Assembly: GCA_013289835.1 (NCBI GenBank)
Contig: JABCZG010000021.1
Coordinates: 22,495-86,494 of the forward strand
Length of the DNA: 64,000 nucleotides
Origin: Acidobacteriota bacterium
GTDB lineage: Bacteria > Acidobacteriota > Terriglobia > Acidiferrales > UBA7541
Direction of reading: 5' to 3'
Every line of letters starts with the position of its first letter. Position 1 is the first letter of the stretch. The notes under the pieces were generated by a model. The model saw only the letters and a list, made by a program, of their open reading frames with translations. It searched no databases and was not told the DNA's origin. A program made the position numbers and the translations under genes. Positions 43,508-52,423 of the stretch are shown piece after piece.

Positions 43508-44872
43508 ATGAATGAAACACGAAGGGTGACGGGACTCGCGATGGCAGCGGCGCTTGGCCTGCTGATCGGCGGCGCGCTGATCTCGCACGCACAGGCGCCA
43601 GCGGCTGGGGCGAGCCAGGATGCGAGCGCGCCAAAGTACACGATGGCGGAGTACAACGCCTATCAGGCGTGCGCCGCGGAGAAGGTTCCCGCCACACTGA
43701 TCAAGTGCCTGGACGATTTTGTTTCGAAGTATCCGAATTCCACGCTACTCAATTACGTGTATCAGCTTTACTCGCAAGGCTACGGCGCGCAGAAGAACTA
43801 TCTGAAAGTCATCGAATACTCTGACAAGCTCGCCGCCATGGGCGACAAAGTCGATGCTGGCACGCGATTCACTGCGTATTACACGCACGTCGCTGCGTAC
43901 AGCGGGCTACTAACCGATCAGCCCAAGACCGCCGGGGCAGACCCTGCGCTAGCGAAGGGCGCCGAGGATGCGGCGGCCGCGGCTTTGAAAGTGCTGCCCG
44001 ATGTAAAGAAACCAGACACGACGGCGGACGACGCTTGGGCAAAGCAAATCATACAATTCAAGGTCTTCCTTGAGGGTGTTGCTGCCCAGGCTGCGACGGT
44101 TGCCAAGGATTGCGCGAACGCCATAGCGGACTACAAGGCAGTGCTAGCAATAAACCCCGATGATGCGATTTCGAATTACCGGCTGGGCTTGGCCTACATG
44201 TGCGTGAATCCGCCGCAGCAGATGGACGCGTTCTGGTCCATCGCGCGAGCGGTGACGGCGAAGAGCGCGACCCAGGCGCAGTCGGCGAAAGTGAAGGATT
44301 ATTTGCGGAAGCTGATCGCCAACTATCAGGGTGGTTCGGTCTGCGACAGCCTGACGGATGCGGAACTGAACGAGCTGCTGCAGCTCGCGGGAAGTTCGCC
44401 GGACCGGCCGGGGAGCTACACGCTGGCCAGCGCCGCGGACCTGACGGCGGCGCAGAAAGACATGACGATTGCTTCGGTGATCGCGGACCTCAAGGCCGGC
44501 GGGGACAAAGGTAAACTGACGTGGCTGGCGTCTTGCGGCCTGGAGTTTCCGGAAGTGCCTGGGAAGGTGATTGAGGTGGTGCCTGGCGCAGCACCGACGG
44601 ATCCGATCGTGCTGAAGATCGCTTTCGTTACGAGCGATGCGGAGTTTGACGCGGCCACCACGGCCAACATGGACGTGAAGGTCGTTGGGCAGCCGGAAGC
44701 GGCACGCGTTGAGAAAGATAGCGCGGTGCATTTTACGGGGACGTTGACGGCCTTCGATCCTGATCCCGCGTTTTTCCTGCATTGGGATAAGGCCAAAGTG
44801 AAGGAAGAGGACATTCCGAAGGAAAAGGCCGCGCCAAAGAAGCCCGTGCGGAAGAAGCCGAGCGGAAAGTAG
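43508..44872 (+). CDS. Exported TPR-like protein of unknown function
   Basis: The 454-aa protein has a signal peptide (MNETRRVTGLAMAAALGLLIGGALISHAQA), then helical repeats with four Cys pairs (AYQACAAEKVPATLIKCLDDF and KDCANAIADY). A C-terminal part of about 150 residues has beta-sandwich character (ADLTAAQKDMTIASVIADL to ALPEIV-like segments). It closes with a Lys/Pro tail (KEKAAPKKPVRKKPSGK). Many acidobacterial periplasmic proteins have this design; function is unknown. ATG 43508 follows GAGGAG at eight bases; another ATG at 43502 is too close to that site. Confidence 0.72.
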   Translation: MNETRRVTGLAMAAALGLLIGGALISHAQAPAAGASQDASAPKYTMAEYNAYQACAAEKVPATLIKCLDDFVSKYPNSTLLNYVYQLYSQGYGAQKNYLKVIEYSDKLAAMGDKVDAGTRFTAYYTHVAAYSGLLTDQPKTAGADPALAKGAEDAAAAALKVLPDVKKPDTTADDAWAKQIIQFKVFLEGVAAQAATVAKDCANAIADYKAVLAINPDDAISNYRLGLAYMCVNPPQQMDAFWSIARAVTAKSATQAQSAKVKDYLRKLIANYQGGSVCDSLTDAELNELLQLAGSSPDRPGSYTLASAADLTAAQKDMTIASVIADLKAGGDKGKLTWLASCGLEFPEVPGKVIEVVPGAAPTDPIVLKIAFVTSDAEFDAATTANMDVKVVGQPEAARVEKDSAVHFTGTLTAFDPDPAFFLHWDKAKVKEEDIPKEKAAPKKPVRKKPSGK

Positions 44873-44903
44873 ATCCTGTTCGGGTTTCTCACTTTTTCGC
44901 TTT

Positions 44904-44946
44904 AAGCAAAACAGCTTCCGCCGTCGCCGGGAGCTGTTTTGCTTTA
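44904..44946 (+). terminator. Hairpin terminator between convergent genes
   Basis: A perfect 13-bp stem, AAGCAAAACAGCT (44904-44916) with AGCTGTTTTGCTT (44932-44944), has a 15-base loop. Its A/T-rich arms make U tracts in both directions, so it may serve the TPR gene and the Fis-like gene. Confidence 0.7.
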
Positions 44947-44967
44947 TAAGAGGGATTTGGACGATGA

Positions 44968-45195
44968 TTAGCGTGCGTGGCGGCGATGGCCGTTCGAATC
45001 GAGCTTGTACTCACCGATTTTGCGGCTCAGGGTGTTGCGGTGGATGCCAAGAACTTCGGCGGCGCGGGACTGGTTGCCGTTGGAACGGTCCAGGACGCGC
45101 TTGATGAAACGCTTTTCGAATTCGCCGACGGCCTCATCAAAAAGAATTCCGCGTTCCACCATTTGATTGACGAGCCCTTCCAGTTGATCTTTCAC
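44968..45195 (-). CDS. Fis-type helix-turn-helix protein
   Basis: The 75-aa protein ends in a Fis/NtrC-C-terminal HTH: FEKRFIKRVLDRSNGNQSRAAEVLGIHRNTLSRKI (about residues 26-60). Its N-terminal helices are short, so it is a small stand-alone version rather than the output domain of a larger regulator. It may bend DNA and regulate rRNA or metabolic genes. GTG 45195 follows GGAG at nine bases. The gene sits 45 bases after purC on the same strand and likely shares its transcript, so its level may follow purine synthesis. Confidence 0.86.
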   Translation of the reverse strand: MKDQLEGLVNQMVERGILFDEAVGEFEKRFIKRVLDRSNGNQSRAAEVLGIHRNTLSRKIGEYKLDSNGHRRHAR

Positions 45196-45240
45196 GATCG
45201 CACGCTCCGCAATGAACTTCCTTCTTGATGGGCCGGCTTG

Positions 45241-46149
45241 CTAGTCCAGTTCGCGGCCAGTGAGGAGGCGGTAGGCCTCCCGGTATTTGGCGCGAGTGGA
45301 GGCGACAACCTCGGGAGGAAGTTCCGGGCCAGGCGGGGTTTTCGGCCACCGGATTCGTTCGAGGTAGTCGCGCACAAATTGTTTGTCAAAAGAGGGCTGG
45401 GGGCCGCCGGGATTGTACTGCGATGCGGGCCAAAAGCGAGAGGAATCTGGGGTGAGGGCTTCGTCGATCCAGAGGAGGTCGTTGTGGAGGAGGCCGAATT
45501 CGAATTTGGTGTCAGCGAGGATGACGCCGCGGGGCTCGGCGTAGGCAGCGGCGCGACGGTAGATTTCCAAGCTGACGGCACGGACTTTTTCGGCGAGGTC
45601 ATTGCCGATTAACGCGGCGGCTTGTTCGAAGGAAATGTTTTCGTCGTGGCCCGTGGATGCTTTTGTTGCGGGCGTGAAGATTGGTTCGGGCAGGCGGTCG
45701 GATTCGCGCAGGCCGGCGGGCAGGGTGATTCCGCAGATTTTTCCGGTGGCTTGATAGTCTTTCCAGCCGGAGCCGGAGACGTAGCCGCGGACTACGCACT
45801 CGATGGGAAGAGGCCGGGTTTTGCGGACGATCATGGAGCGGCCGACGAGATCGTCCAGGTGCAAATTGAATGGCGACGGAAAATTGGTGGAGCTGAGGAC
45901 GTGGTTGGGGATGACGTCGTTTAATAAATTGAACCAGAAGAGAGAGAGCTGGGTGAGGACGCGGCCCTTGTCGGGAATGGGCGTGGGAAGAATTACGTCG
46001 AAGGCGGAGAGGCGGTCGGTGGCGACGATGAGAAGCTGGTCGCCGAGATCGTAGATGTCGCGGACCTTTCCCCGCGCGGCGGGCGAGAGGCCGGCAAACT
46101 GTGTTTCACGAAGAACGCGCATGGCGGGTGTGGCAGACACCGAAAACAT
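45241..46149 (-). CDS. purC: SAICAR synthetase
   Basis: The 302-aa enzyme joins aspartate to CAIR in purine synthesis, giving SAICAR. The ATP-binding region begins GKVRDIYDLGDQLLIVATDRLSAFDV (residues 27-52). PLPIECVVRGYVSGSGWKDY and the ISFEQAAALIG, GVILADTKFEFG segments follow, all typical of the longer PurC form of about 300 aa that also occurs in fungi. ATG 46149 follows a GGGGG run; ATG nine codons later is possible. The short Fis-type gene follows. Confidence 0.95.
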   Translation of the reverse strand: MFSVSATPAMRVLRETQFAGLSPAARGKVRDIYDLGDQLLIVATDRLSAFDVILPTPIPDKGRVLTQLSLFWFNLLNDVIPNHVLSSTNFPSPFNLHLDDLVGRSMIVRKTRPLPIECVVRGYVSGSGWKDYQATGKICGITLPAGLRESDRLPEPIFTPATKASTGHDENISFEQAAALIGNDLAEKVRAVSLEIYRRAAAYAEPRGVILADTKFEFGLLHNDLLWIDEALTPDSSRFWPASQYNPGGPQPSFDKQFVRDYLERIRWPKTPPGPELPPEVVASTRAKYREAYRLLTGRELD

Positions 46150-46258
46150 TCCCCCGACTAAGTGAGAAGCATTCTAGCGCAGGGGAAGGGGAAGTCAAAG
46201 GAGCGAGCGGTGGATTTTTCTGGAAAACTTTTTTGGAGTGTTCGCAGGGATTTGTTTT

Positions 46259-47146
46259 TCAGCGGCACTCCAAGGCTTCGGTCATGAAGATTTGCTCCCA
46301 GTGCGCGCCGTCGCGGGATTTTTGGTAGACGGCGTAGCGATGGTTGGGTGTGGAGGCGAGCCTCAGTACGACTTCATCGTGTCCGTCTCCGAAAAGATCC
46401 GCGTGGTCCACGAACTCGGCGGCTTCATCCTCGTCCATCGTTTCGGAGAGCCGGATCCATATGAAATCCGCTTGGAGTCCCTGCGATCCTTGCTCCGCGA
46501 TGAAGAAGAGGTTGTGCTGGAGGTCTCCTTCGCTACCGGAATCCAGGGTGAACGCGCCAATCCAAGAGGAAAGGGGCGAGGGTTCAAGCACCGTCCGAGT
46601 CAGAAAGTCCACGTGCACTTTGGACGTGACGCTGCTGGGGATTCCGTGCTGGCGAAAAATCTCTTTTGCCAACGCCACCGCTTCGGTTCGCTCTTCGTGC
46701 GTTGCCGCTTGGCGGGATTCCACTCGAAAGGCTGCTGGTGGTTGGTTTGTCGCCAGCGCGCGCAAGCGTCCTTGGATTTTCAACTCTCCATCATAGGAGG
46801 CTTGCGCTGCAGCCAGATTCTGCAGCTTGTCACCCAGCCGGACTTGGCCGGCCTCGGCGCCGCCATACAACACGGTGTAGATTCGCCCTGGCTCAAGGTA
46901 GCTCGAAGCGGGTTGCTGCTCTTGTGAATTCGCAGAACTATCGTCCGTGCACGCGGAGGGAAACGGAGTAAGTTTGCCGTCCGTCACGACCGCAAATGGT
47001 TCGGCGCGTAAGCGTCCGCGAGGGCGTTCCTCCACGGCAAACCACACTCGTTCGCTGGGAGGATTTTCGATTTGATTTTTTGAGGAAGTAGAGAAAACAA
47101 ACACAAACAAGAGTGCGGCGGATATCCGCGCGACTGCGCGTTGCAT
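46259..47146 (-). CDS. Hypothetical exported protein, 295 aa
   Basis: The protein has a short N-terminal hydrophobic segment (MQRAVARISAALLFVFVFS) and then a mixed alpha/beta sequence with two Cys only. Notable stretches are RIYTVLYGGAEAGQVRLGDKLQ, DFIWIRLSETMDEDEAAEFVDHADLFGDGHDEVVLRL and NHRYAVYQKSRDGAHWEQIF; the acidic part resembles calcium-binding loops of VCBS or FG-GAP repeats (FGDGHDEVVL), but only one copy is present. No enzyme motif is seen. It converges with no obvious partner; function unknown. Confidence 0.65.
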   Translation of the reverse strand: MQRAVARISAALLFVFVFSTSSKNQIENPPSERVWFAVEERPRGRLRAEPFAVVTDGKLTPFPSACTDDSSANSQEQQPASSYLEPGRIYTVLYGGAEAGQVRLGDKLQNLAAAQASYDGELKIQGRLRALATNQPPAAFRVESRQAATHEERTEAVALAKEIFRQHGIPSSVTSKVHVDFLTRTVLEPSPLSSWIGAFTLDSGSEGDLQHNLFFIAEQGSQGLQADFIWIRLSETMDEDEAAEFVDHADLFGDGHDEVVLRLASTPNHRYAVYQKSRDGAHWEQIFMTEALECR

Positions 47147-47234
47147 GACTGGGCTCGATTCTCCGCCGCGAGAACTGATTGTACATCAAAGGACAGACGA
47201 GTCTCGAAGTTCGGGCTGATCCGCGACTAACGAG

Positions 47235-50200
47235 TCATGCGGCGGAGGCGGCTGCGGCTTGTTGTTTGGGCGCGGGCGCTTCGGAGCCTTCCCAGCGGAC
47301 GCTGACGAGTTTGGAGACGCCGGGTTCCTGCATGGTTACGCCGTAGAGGACGCTGCCCATTTCCATGGTTTTGCGGTTGTGGGTGACGATGATGAATTGC
47401 GTTTGGCCGCTCATGTCGCCGATGAGACGGGTGAAGCGGCCGACGTTGGCTTCGTCGAGCGGAGCGTCCACTTCGTCGAGGATGCAGAAGGGGCTCGGCT
47501 GGTAGCGGAAGATGGCGATGAGCAGCGCGAGGGCGGTCATGGCTTTTTCGCCGCCGGAGAGGAGCAGGACGTTTTGCAAGCGCTTGCCGGGAGGTGAGGC
47601 GACGATGTCGATGCCGGCGTCGCCGGAGCTGTCCGGTTCGGTGAGGCGCATTTCCGCCATGCCGCCGCCAAAAATGGTGTGGAAGGCTTCGGAGAAATTT
47701 TTGTTGATGGAGTGGAAGGCCAGTTCGAATTTTTCCTTGGTGGCGAGGTCGAGCTCAGCGATGGCTTGCTGAGTGTCGGCGATGGATTGCAGCAAATCGT
47801 CGCGCTCGCGCGTGAGGAAGGTGAAGCGCTGCTCGCACTCGTTGAATTCCTCGAGGGCCATCATGTTGACGGGGCCCATGGCTTCGATGCGCTGCTTCAT
47901 TTCGCGATAGTTAGTTTCGGCGACGGCCAGTTCCTCACCGGTCATGAAGGCGGCTTCGGTGGCGATGAGGTCTTCGGGCTGCGCGTTGACTTCGCTCATG
48001 CAGGTCTCGCGGAGGTGCTGGCGGTCGGAGTCGTTTTTGGCGCGATCGACTTCGGCGCGGCTGCGCTGCTCGCGAAGATCCTGGAGCGACTGGCGGCCCA
48101 TGCGCAGGTGGTCTTCCATTTGGGTGACGCGGGTGCGAGCGGCTTCCCATTCCTGTTCGAGTTCGCGCTGGCGGACTTCGAGGCGGAGCTTTTCGCCGCG
48201 CAGGCCTTCGAGCTGCAGAGCTAACTCTTCGCTTTGCTTGGCTAGGGCATCTTTTTCGTCGGTGATGGAAGTGGCTTGCTGCTGGAGAGCGGTTTCGCGG
48301 CGTTCGAGCTCGGCGCGCTCTTCTGTGAGGCGCGTGGCAAGGGCTTCGGCGGCGGTAAGGCGTTCGGTCATGGCGGCATGTTCGGCGCGGGCGCGGGCAA
48401 GGTCGTTCTGCTCGGACTGGACGGAACCGCGGAGGAGGACGAGTTCTTCGGCGAGGCGCGCGCTTTCAGATTCGGCTTCGGCGCGGCTGAGGGCGGCGGC
48501 GGCGTGCTGGTTCTTGGCGCGTTCGGCTCGCTGGCGGGCATTTTCAACGTCGAGGCGGATGCGGGCGAGTTCGTTCTGGCAGACGGTCAATTCGAGACCC
48601 AGGCGGGCGAGTTCGCTCTGCATCTGGCTGTGACGGTGCGTGGCGGAAATGGTTTCGCGTTCGGCTTCGCGCTGCTGGGTATCAATTTCTTCGAGGGACT
48701 GTTCGGCGGAGCGCAATTCGGCGGCTACGGCTTCGAGAGTGGCTTGCTTCTCGCTCATGTCGTGCTCGAGCTGCATCACTTCGGCGTCGAGGGCGCGCAA
48801 TTCGCGCTTCATGCCGAGCGGACCGACTTCGTCGGGGCGTCCGCCGGTGACCATGCGGCCTTGATAGCAGGTGCCATCGGGCGCGACAAAGGCGTACTGC
48901 GCGTTTTCGCGGGCTAGTTTTTCGGCGGCGGCGGTGCCGTCGGTCAAATAGGCGGAGCGCAGGCGCGGGAGGAATTGTTTGGCGGCAGCGCCGAGGGGAT
49001 CGCGAAATTCCACGAGTTTGTCGAGCCGCGAAATCACGCCGTCTTCGAGGCGGAAATTGACGATGGGCTCGTAGTCGGAGGAGAGGCGTAAATTGCGGAG
49101 CGAGTCGACAAAGAAAGTGGCGCGGCCGCCGACTTCATCGCGCAGCATGGAGACGCCGGCGCGGGCGTGATCGTAGGTTTCGACGACGACGTATTCGAGT
49201 TCGTCGCGCAGGAACTGCTCGATGGCGGCTTCGTGCTGCTCTTCGACTTCGGCGTAGTCGGCGAGGACGCCGACAGCGCGGAAGCCCTGGCCGCCGCCGC
49301 GCTCATTGGCGGCAAAAAGCTTCTGAACGGCGTCCGTGGTGTAGGAGCGATCATTCAGGATTTGCGTGAGCGTGGAATGGCGCGCGCGAAGGCCAGAGAG
49401 GGAATCGCGAAACGCGTCCGCCTGTTTGGTCATGGCATCGCGCTGCTCGCGGAAGCCGGCGATTTTTGTTTGTAGCTCGGTGGCGGATTGCTTTAGCGAA
49501 TTCAGCTTCGTGGAAGCGGATTCGAAATCATAGGCGGCGCGTTCGGCATCATCGCGGGCGCGCATGGAGGTTTCGAGGACATCGTGCTCGGTGGCTTCGA
49601 GCTTGCGGAGCGCTTCGGCCTGGTGAACTAGAGCTTCTTCGGCTTGCTTTTGCTCGCCGTGCAGACGGAGGAGGCTTTCGCCGGCCTCGGAGGCGGAGCG
49701 GCGAAGCGCTTCGATGCGAGATTCGGATTCGGTGATTTGCGTGGCGCGGGATTCGGAGCGCTTTGCTAGATCTTCGACGCGCGCGGACAAAATGCCGGAC
49801 TCTTCGCGCAGCAGCGTAACGGCTTGGACTTGCGAAGCGCTGCGGGCTTCCCACTCGGCGGCATGCGCGGTGGCTTGCGCCAGTTCCGTGTGGAGCTGCG
49901 TTTGGCGTCCGGCGAGTTCTTCGGCGCGCTGGCGATTGAAGGCGATGCGGTTTTCGCTGCGGTCCACTTCAAGCGCGGTGAGATTCAGGACGTTCTGGTT
50001 CTGGCGAATCTCGGAGTCTAGCCCGTAAATGCGCTGGTTCAGTTGATCCTGCTCGCCTTCTTGCTGCTGGATGGCGGTGGCGCGCTGTAATTCGGACGCG
50101 GTGAGTTCTTCGAGTTGTCGCGCGACGCGCTCGGCTTCGGCATCCAGTTCGCGGGCTTTACCGGCCAGCATTTGGCGGACGATGCCGCGCATCTGGTCGC

Positions 50201-51074
50201 GAATTTCGCAGTAGCGGCGGGCTTTGGCGGCCTGGCGCTTCAGAGAGCCGAGTTGTTTTTCGACTTCGATGACGATGTCGTTGACGCGCGAAAGATTGAC
50301 CTTGGAGGATTCGAGCTTGGCTTCGGCGAGGCGCTTCTTGGTTTTGAACTTTGTTACGCCGGCGGCTTCTTCGATGATGGCGCGCCGCTCCATGGGCTTG
50401 GTGGAAAGGATCAGGCCGATGCGGCCTTGCTCGATGATGGCGTAGGAATCCGGGCCGAGGCCGACGCCCATGAACATTTCCTGGATGTCGCGGAGGCGTC
50501 CGACGCGGCCGTTGATCAGGTATTCGCTTTGGCCGGAGCGATAGAGGCGGCGGCTGACGACGACTTCGCCGGGCTTGGTGGCCAGGACGGGCCTGTCTGC
50601 GGACTTTTTCTTGCGCTTGAACTTCCCGCCCATTTCTGTCAGGGGTTCAGCCGAGCCTTCGGCAGAAGCTTCTTGCGATTCAGGGGCCTGCGCGGGGTCG
50701 AGCGAGAGAATCTCGGTGGTATCGGTGGGTTCTGTTATCTCTGTGCCGGATGGGATTCCATCTGCGGCAGCATTTTCCAACACAAAGCGAGCGGCTTCGG
50801 CGAGCTCGGGGTCTTCCATGGTGATGGTGACTTCGGCGAGGCCGAGCGGGGGGCGCTTGGTGGTGCCGTTGAAGATGCAATCGGCCATGCGCTCGGCGCG
50901 GAGAGACTTGTGGCTCTGTTCGCCCAGGACCCAGGAGATGGCGTCCACGACGTTGGATTTGCCGCAACCGTTGGGCCCGACGATGCAGGTGGTGCCGGAG
51001 CCGCTGAACGTGACGACGGTGCGCTCGCAAAATGACTTGAAGCCAACGATTTCCACTTTTCGGAGCTTAAGCAA
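47235..51074 (-). CDS. smc: Chromosome segregation protein SMC
   Basis: The 1279-aa condensin ATPase has Walker A GPNGCGKSN (33-41), a long coiled coil, a hinge (GGQGFRAVGVLADYAEVEEQ to GGRATFFVDS), a second coil, and the C-terminal ABC half with signature LLSGGEKAMT, Walker B FCILDEVDAPLDEANV and the D-loop. SMC, with ScpA and ScpB (absent here), folds the chromosome and helps segregation. I start at TTG 51074 because AAAGGGG lies five bases before it, and LKLRKVEIVGFKSF is the family N-terminus. An acidic, Ser/Thr/Pro-rich insertion (about residues 91-170) in the N-terminal ATPase lobe is unusual outside related phyla. Confidence 0.95.
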   Translation of the reverse strand: MLKLRKVEIVGFKSFCERTVVTFSGSGTTCIVGPNGCGKSNVVDAISWVLGEQSHKSLRAERMADCIFNGTTKRPPLGLAEVTITMEDPELAEAARFVLENAAADGIPSGTEITEPTDTTEILSLDPAQAPESQEASAEGSAEPLTEMGGKFKRKKKSADRPVLATKPGEVVVSRRLYRSGQSEYLINGRVGRLRDIQEMFMGVGLGPDSYAIIEQGRIGLILSTKPMERRAIIEEAAGVTKFKTKKRLAEAKLESSKVNLSRVNDIVIEVEKQLGSLKRQAAKARRYCEIRDQMRGIVRQMLAGKARELDAEAERVARQLEELTASELQRATAIQQQEGEQDQLNQRIYGLDSEIRQNQNVLNLTALEVDRSENRIAFNRQRAEELAGRQTQLHTELAQATAHAAEWEARSASQVQAVTLLREESGILSARVEDLAKRSESRATQITESESRIEALRRSASEAGESLLRLHGEQKQAEEALVHQAEALRKLEATEHDVLETSMRARDDAERAAYDFESASTKLNSLKQSATELQTKIAGFREQRDAMTKQADAFRDSLSGLRARHSTLTQILNDRSYTTDAVQKLFAANERGGGQGFRAVGVLADYAEVEEQHEAAIEQFLRDELEYVVVETYDHARAGVSMLRDEVGGRATFFVDSLRNLRLSSDYEPIVNFRLEDGVISRLDKLVEFRDPLGAAAKQFLPRLRSAYLTDGTAAAEKLARENAQYAFVAPDGTCYQGRMVTGGRPDEVGPLGMKRELRALDAEVMQLEHDMSEKQATLEAVAAELRSAEQSLEEIDTQQREAERETISATHRHSQMQSELARLGLELTVCQNELARIRLDVENARQRAERAKNQHAAAALSRAEAESESARLAEELVLLRGSVQSEQNDLARARAEHAAMTERLTAAEALATRLTEERAELERRETALQQQATSITDEKDALAKQSEELALQLEGLRGEKLRLEVRQRELEQEWEAARTRVTQMEDHLRMGRQSLQDLREQRSRAEVDRAKNDSDRQHLRETCMSEVNAQPEDLIATEAAFMTGEELAVAETNYREMKQRIEAMGPVNMMALEEFNECEQRFTFLTRERDDLLQSIADTQQAIAELDLATKEKFELAFHSINKNFSEAFHTIFGGGMAEMRLTEPDSSGDAGIDIVASPPGKRLQNVLLLSGGEKAMTALALLIAIFRYQPSPFCILDEVDAPLDEANVGRFTRLIGDMSGQTQFIIVTHNRKTMEMGSVLYGVTMQEPGVSKLVSVRWEGSEAPAPKQQAAAASAA

Positions 51075-51421
51075 GATGTCCCCTTTGTGTCGTCCCACGC
51101 GCCGAATCCAAGCCAAGCAAACGAGCCGGGGGCAAAAGGCGCGAAGAGAGACGACGTTGCATTCCTCGAGGGGAGGGGCTTTCGAGCGACAAAGCGACAG
51201 TGTTCCGGTCGCCTGTCATGCCGACCCCGAGCTGAACGGGGTCGTTCGCAAAAACGTTTGGCAGGTTCTCAGTCAGAGGCCCAGCCGCCTGGCGCAAGGA
51301 TGGCGGTACGGGGAAAAACTGTAACACGATGTGGAAGTGGTGTAAAGCGTTGCGCTACAAGTTGTATCTGTTTTGGCAGGGCCACAAGCGTGAAAAACTG
51401 GAAGTATCTATAGTCTAGATA
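51075..51421. other. Intergenic region between smc and a hypothetical gene
   Basis: This 347-base stretch lies upstream of smc. Besides a perfect hairpin (51222-51244) I see no gene. The smc promoter should be here, but no convincing pair of boxes stands out. Confidence 0.45.
51222..51244. repeat. 8-bp hairpin, REP-like
   Basis: CGACCCCG (51222-51229) and CGGGGTCG (51237-51244) pair perfectly around a 7-base loop. The wider context (TGTCATGCCGACCCCGAG) resembles dispersed TGTCAT-type repeats seen in other bacteria; no second copy is found in this window. Confidence 0.45.
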
Positions 51422-52021
51422 CTACAGGCGTCTAACTCCTTCGGGAACACGTCCGTCCAGAAAAGCTTGCTTGTGCTTTGGATTTCCCAAATCCATCTCG
51501 AAAGCAATCCATTTACCCTGGGCATCAAGCACTGCCATTTCCCACGGACCGTCATGGTCGCTACTGAATCGCCACAGAATCTGATGACCATGTTCGTTTG
51601 AAAAACCCTCGAGATCGGCCTGGAGAACGCCGCCCATCTTCTGCCTAATCGATCTTTGCAGCGAACTGACTCCATCCCAACCGTTCTTGATATCGGTCCC
51701 GCTCAGCAACTGAAATGCAAAGATCGTTTTCACCCGCGGTAAGAATTGACCCAACCAGTTCGCTGCGGATTCGGGCTTCTCACTCTTTACGTCCTCGATG
51801 AACTCATTCAACTCCTCTTCTCCGAGCTCTCCGGGAAGTACTGGATTCCTTTCAATGAGCGCGATCTCTTCTCCGGTTTTGTGGCGAAGAATTAACTGCG
51901 ACCACTCCGTTTCTTCTCCTGTCTCGAGCTGTAGTTTTTGCCCCTCTGGCAAGCTACTCCTTAGCTCCGCCAAAGAGGGGGTGGCCGTTTTCAAAGCTAA
52001 AACCCTGACGTAATAACTCAT
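51422..52021 (-). CDS. Hypothetical soluble protein, 199 aa
   Basis: The protein starts MSYYVRVLALKTATPSLAEL and lacks a signal peptide. It is acidic, with one Trp-rich segment (SAANWLGQFLPRVKTIFAFQLLSG) and a C-terminal domain reading LWRFSSDHDGPWEMAVLDAQGKWIAFEMDLGN. The layout recalls single-domain immunity-type proteins, but I know no family match. ATG 52021 follows GGAG at five bases. It lies upstream of, and divergent from, the toxin-antitoxin pair; no toxin partner is visible next to it. Confidence 0.7.
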   Translation of the reverse strand: MSYYVRVLALKTATPSLAELRSSLPEGQKLQLETGEETEWSQLILRHKTGEEIALIERNPVLPGELGEEELNEFIEDVKSEKPESAANWLGQFLPRVKTIFAFQLLSGTDIKNGWDGVSSLQRSIRQKMGGVLQADLEGFSNEHGHQILWRFSSDHDGPWEMAVLDAQGKWIAFEMDLGNPKHKQAFLDGRVPEGVRRL

Positions 52022-52121
52022 GTGGACTCCAATTTACCTCTTGGTGGCTGCGTATCCTACCATTCCTTCGGCGGGAATCAGTGTCTTCCGCGAATCAAGC
52101 ACTAAAATGCACAGAAGGTGT

Positions 52122-52138
52122 GATATAACAGTTATACC
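52122..52138 (+). promoter_or_regulatory. Likely TA operator overlapping the BrnT start
   Basis: GATATAACAGTTATACC is an inverted repeat (7 of 8 arm bases pair) centred on 52130, only three bases before the GTG. It contains a possible -10 TATAAC (52124-52129). A CopG-type antitoxin dimer would be expected to bind here. Confidence 0.55.
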
Positions 52139-52141
52139 ATC

Positions 52142-52423
52142 GTGCGGTTTCACTTCGATGAGCGGAAGAGCAAGAGCCTGCGGCGGAATCCGAGACGCGG
52201 AATCGGTTTCGAGGAGGTACAGGAGGTTTTCTACCATCCCTATTATGCCGACCAGCGTTCCGATCTTCCTGCTCAGCATCGCGCGATTGGCTGGGTGGGT
52301 GATCGGCTTTATTCAGTGATCTATGAGATTCGCGAAGACGAGGAAGGGGAGTGCTACCATCTGGTGACCCTATGGAAAGCGACCCGGGAAGAACGAAAAC
52401 TTTATGAAGAACACGTCGCGTAA
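52142..52423 (+). CDS. BrnT-family toxin
   Basis: The 93-aa protein matches the BrnT ribonuclease fold: GIGFEEVQEVFYHPYYADQRSD, YSVIYEIREDEEGECYHLVTLWKATREERKLYEEH at the end, where the T-x-x-E-R-x-x-Y-E segment is the family signature. BrnT cleaves RNA and stops growth until the antitoxin binds it. The start GTG 52142 has no Shine-Dalgarno site and sits beside the operator, so the mRNA leader would be only a few bases. The antitoxin gene overlaps it by 20 bases, and the toxin-first order is usual for this family. Confidence 0.85.
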   Translation: MRFHFDERKSKSLRRNPRRGIGFEEVQEVFYHPYYADQRSDLPAQHRAIGWVGDRLYSVIYEIREDEEGECYHLVTLWKATREERKLYEEHVA

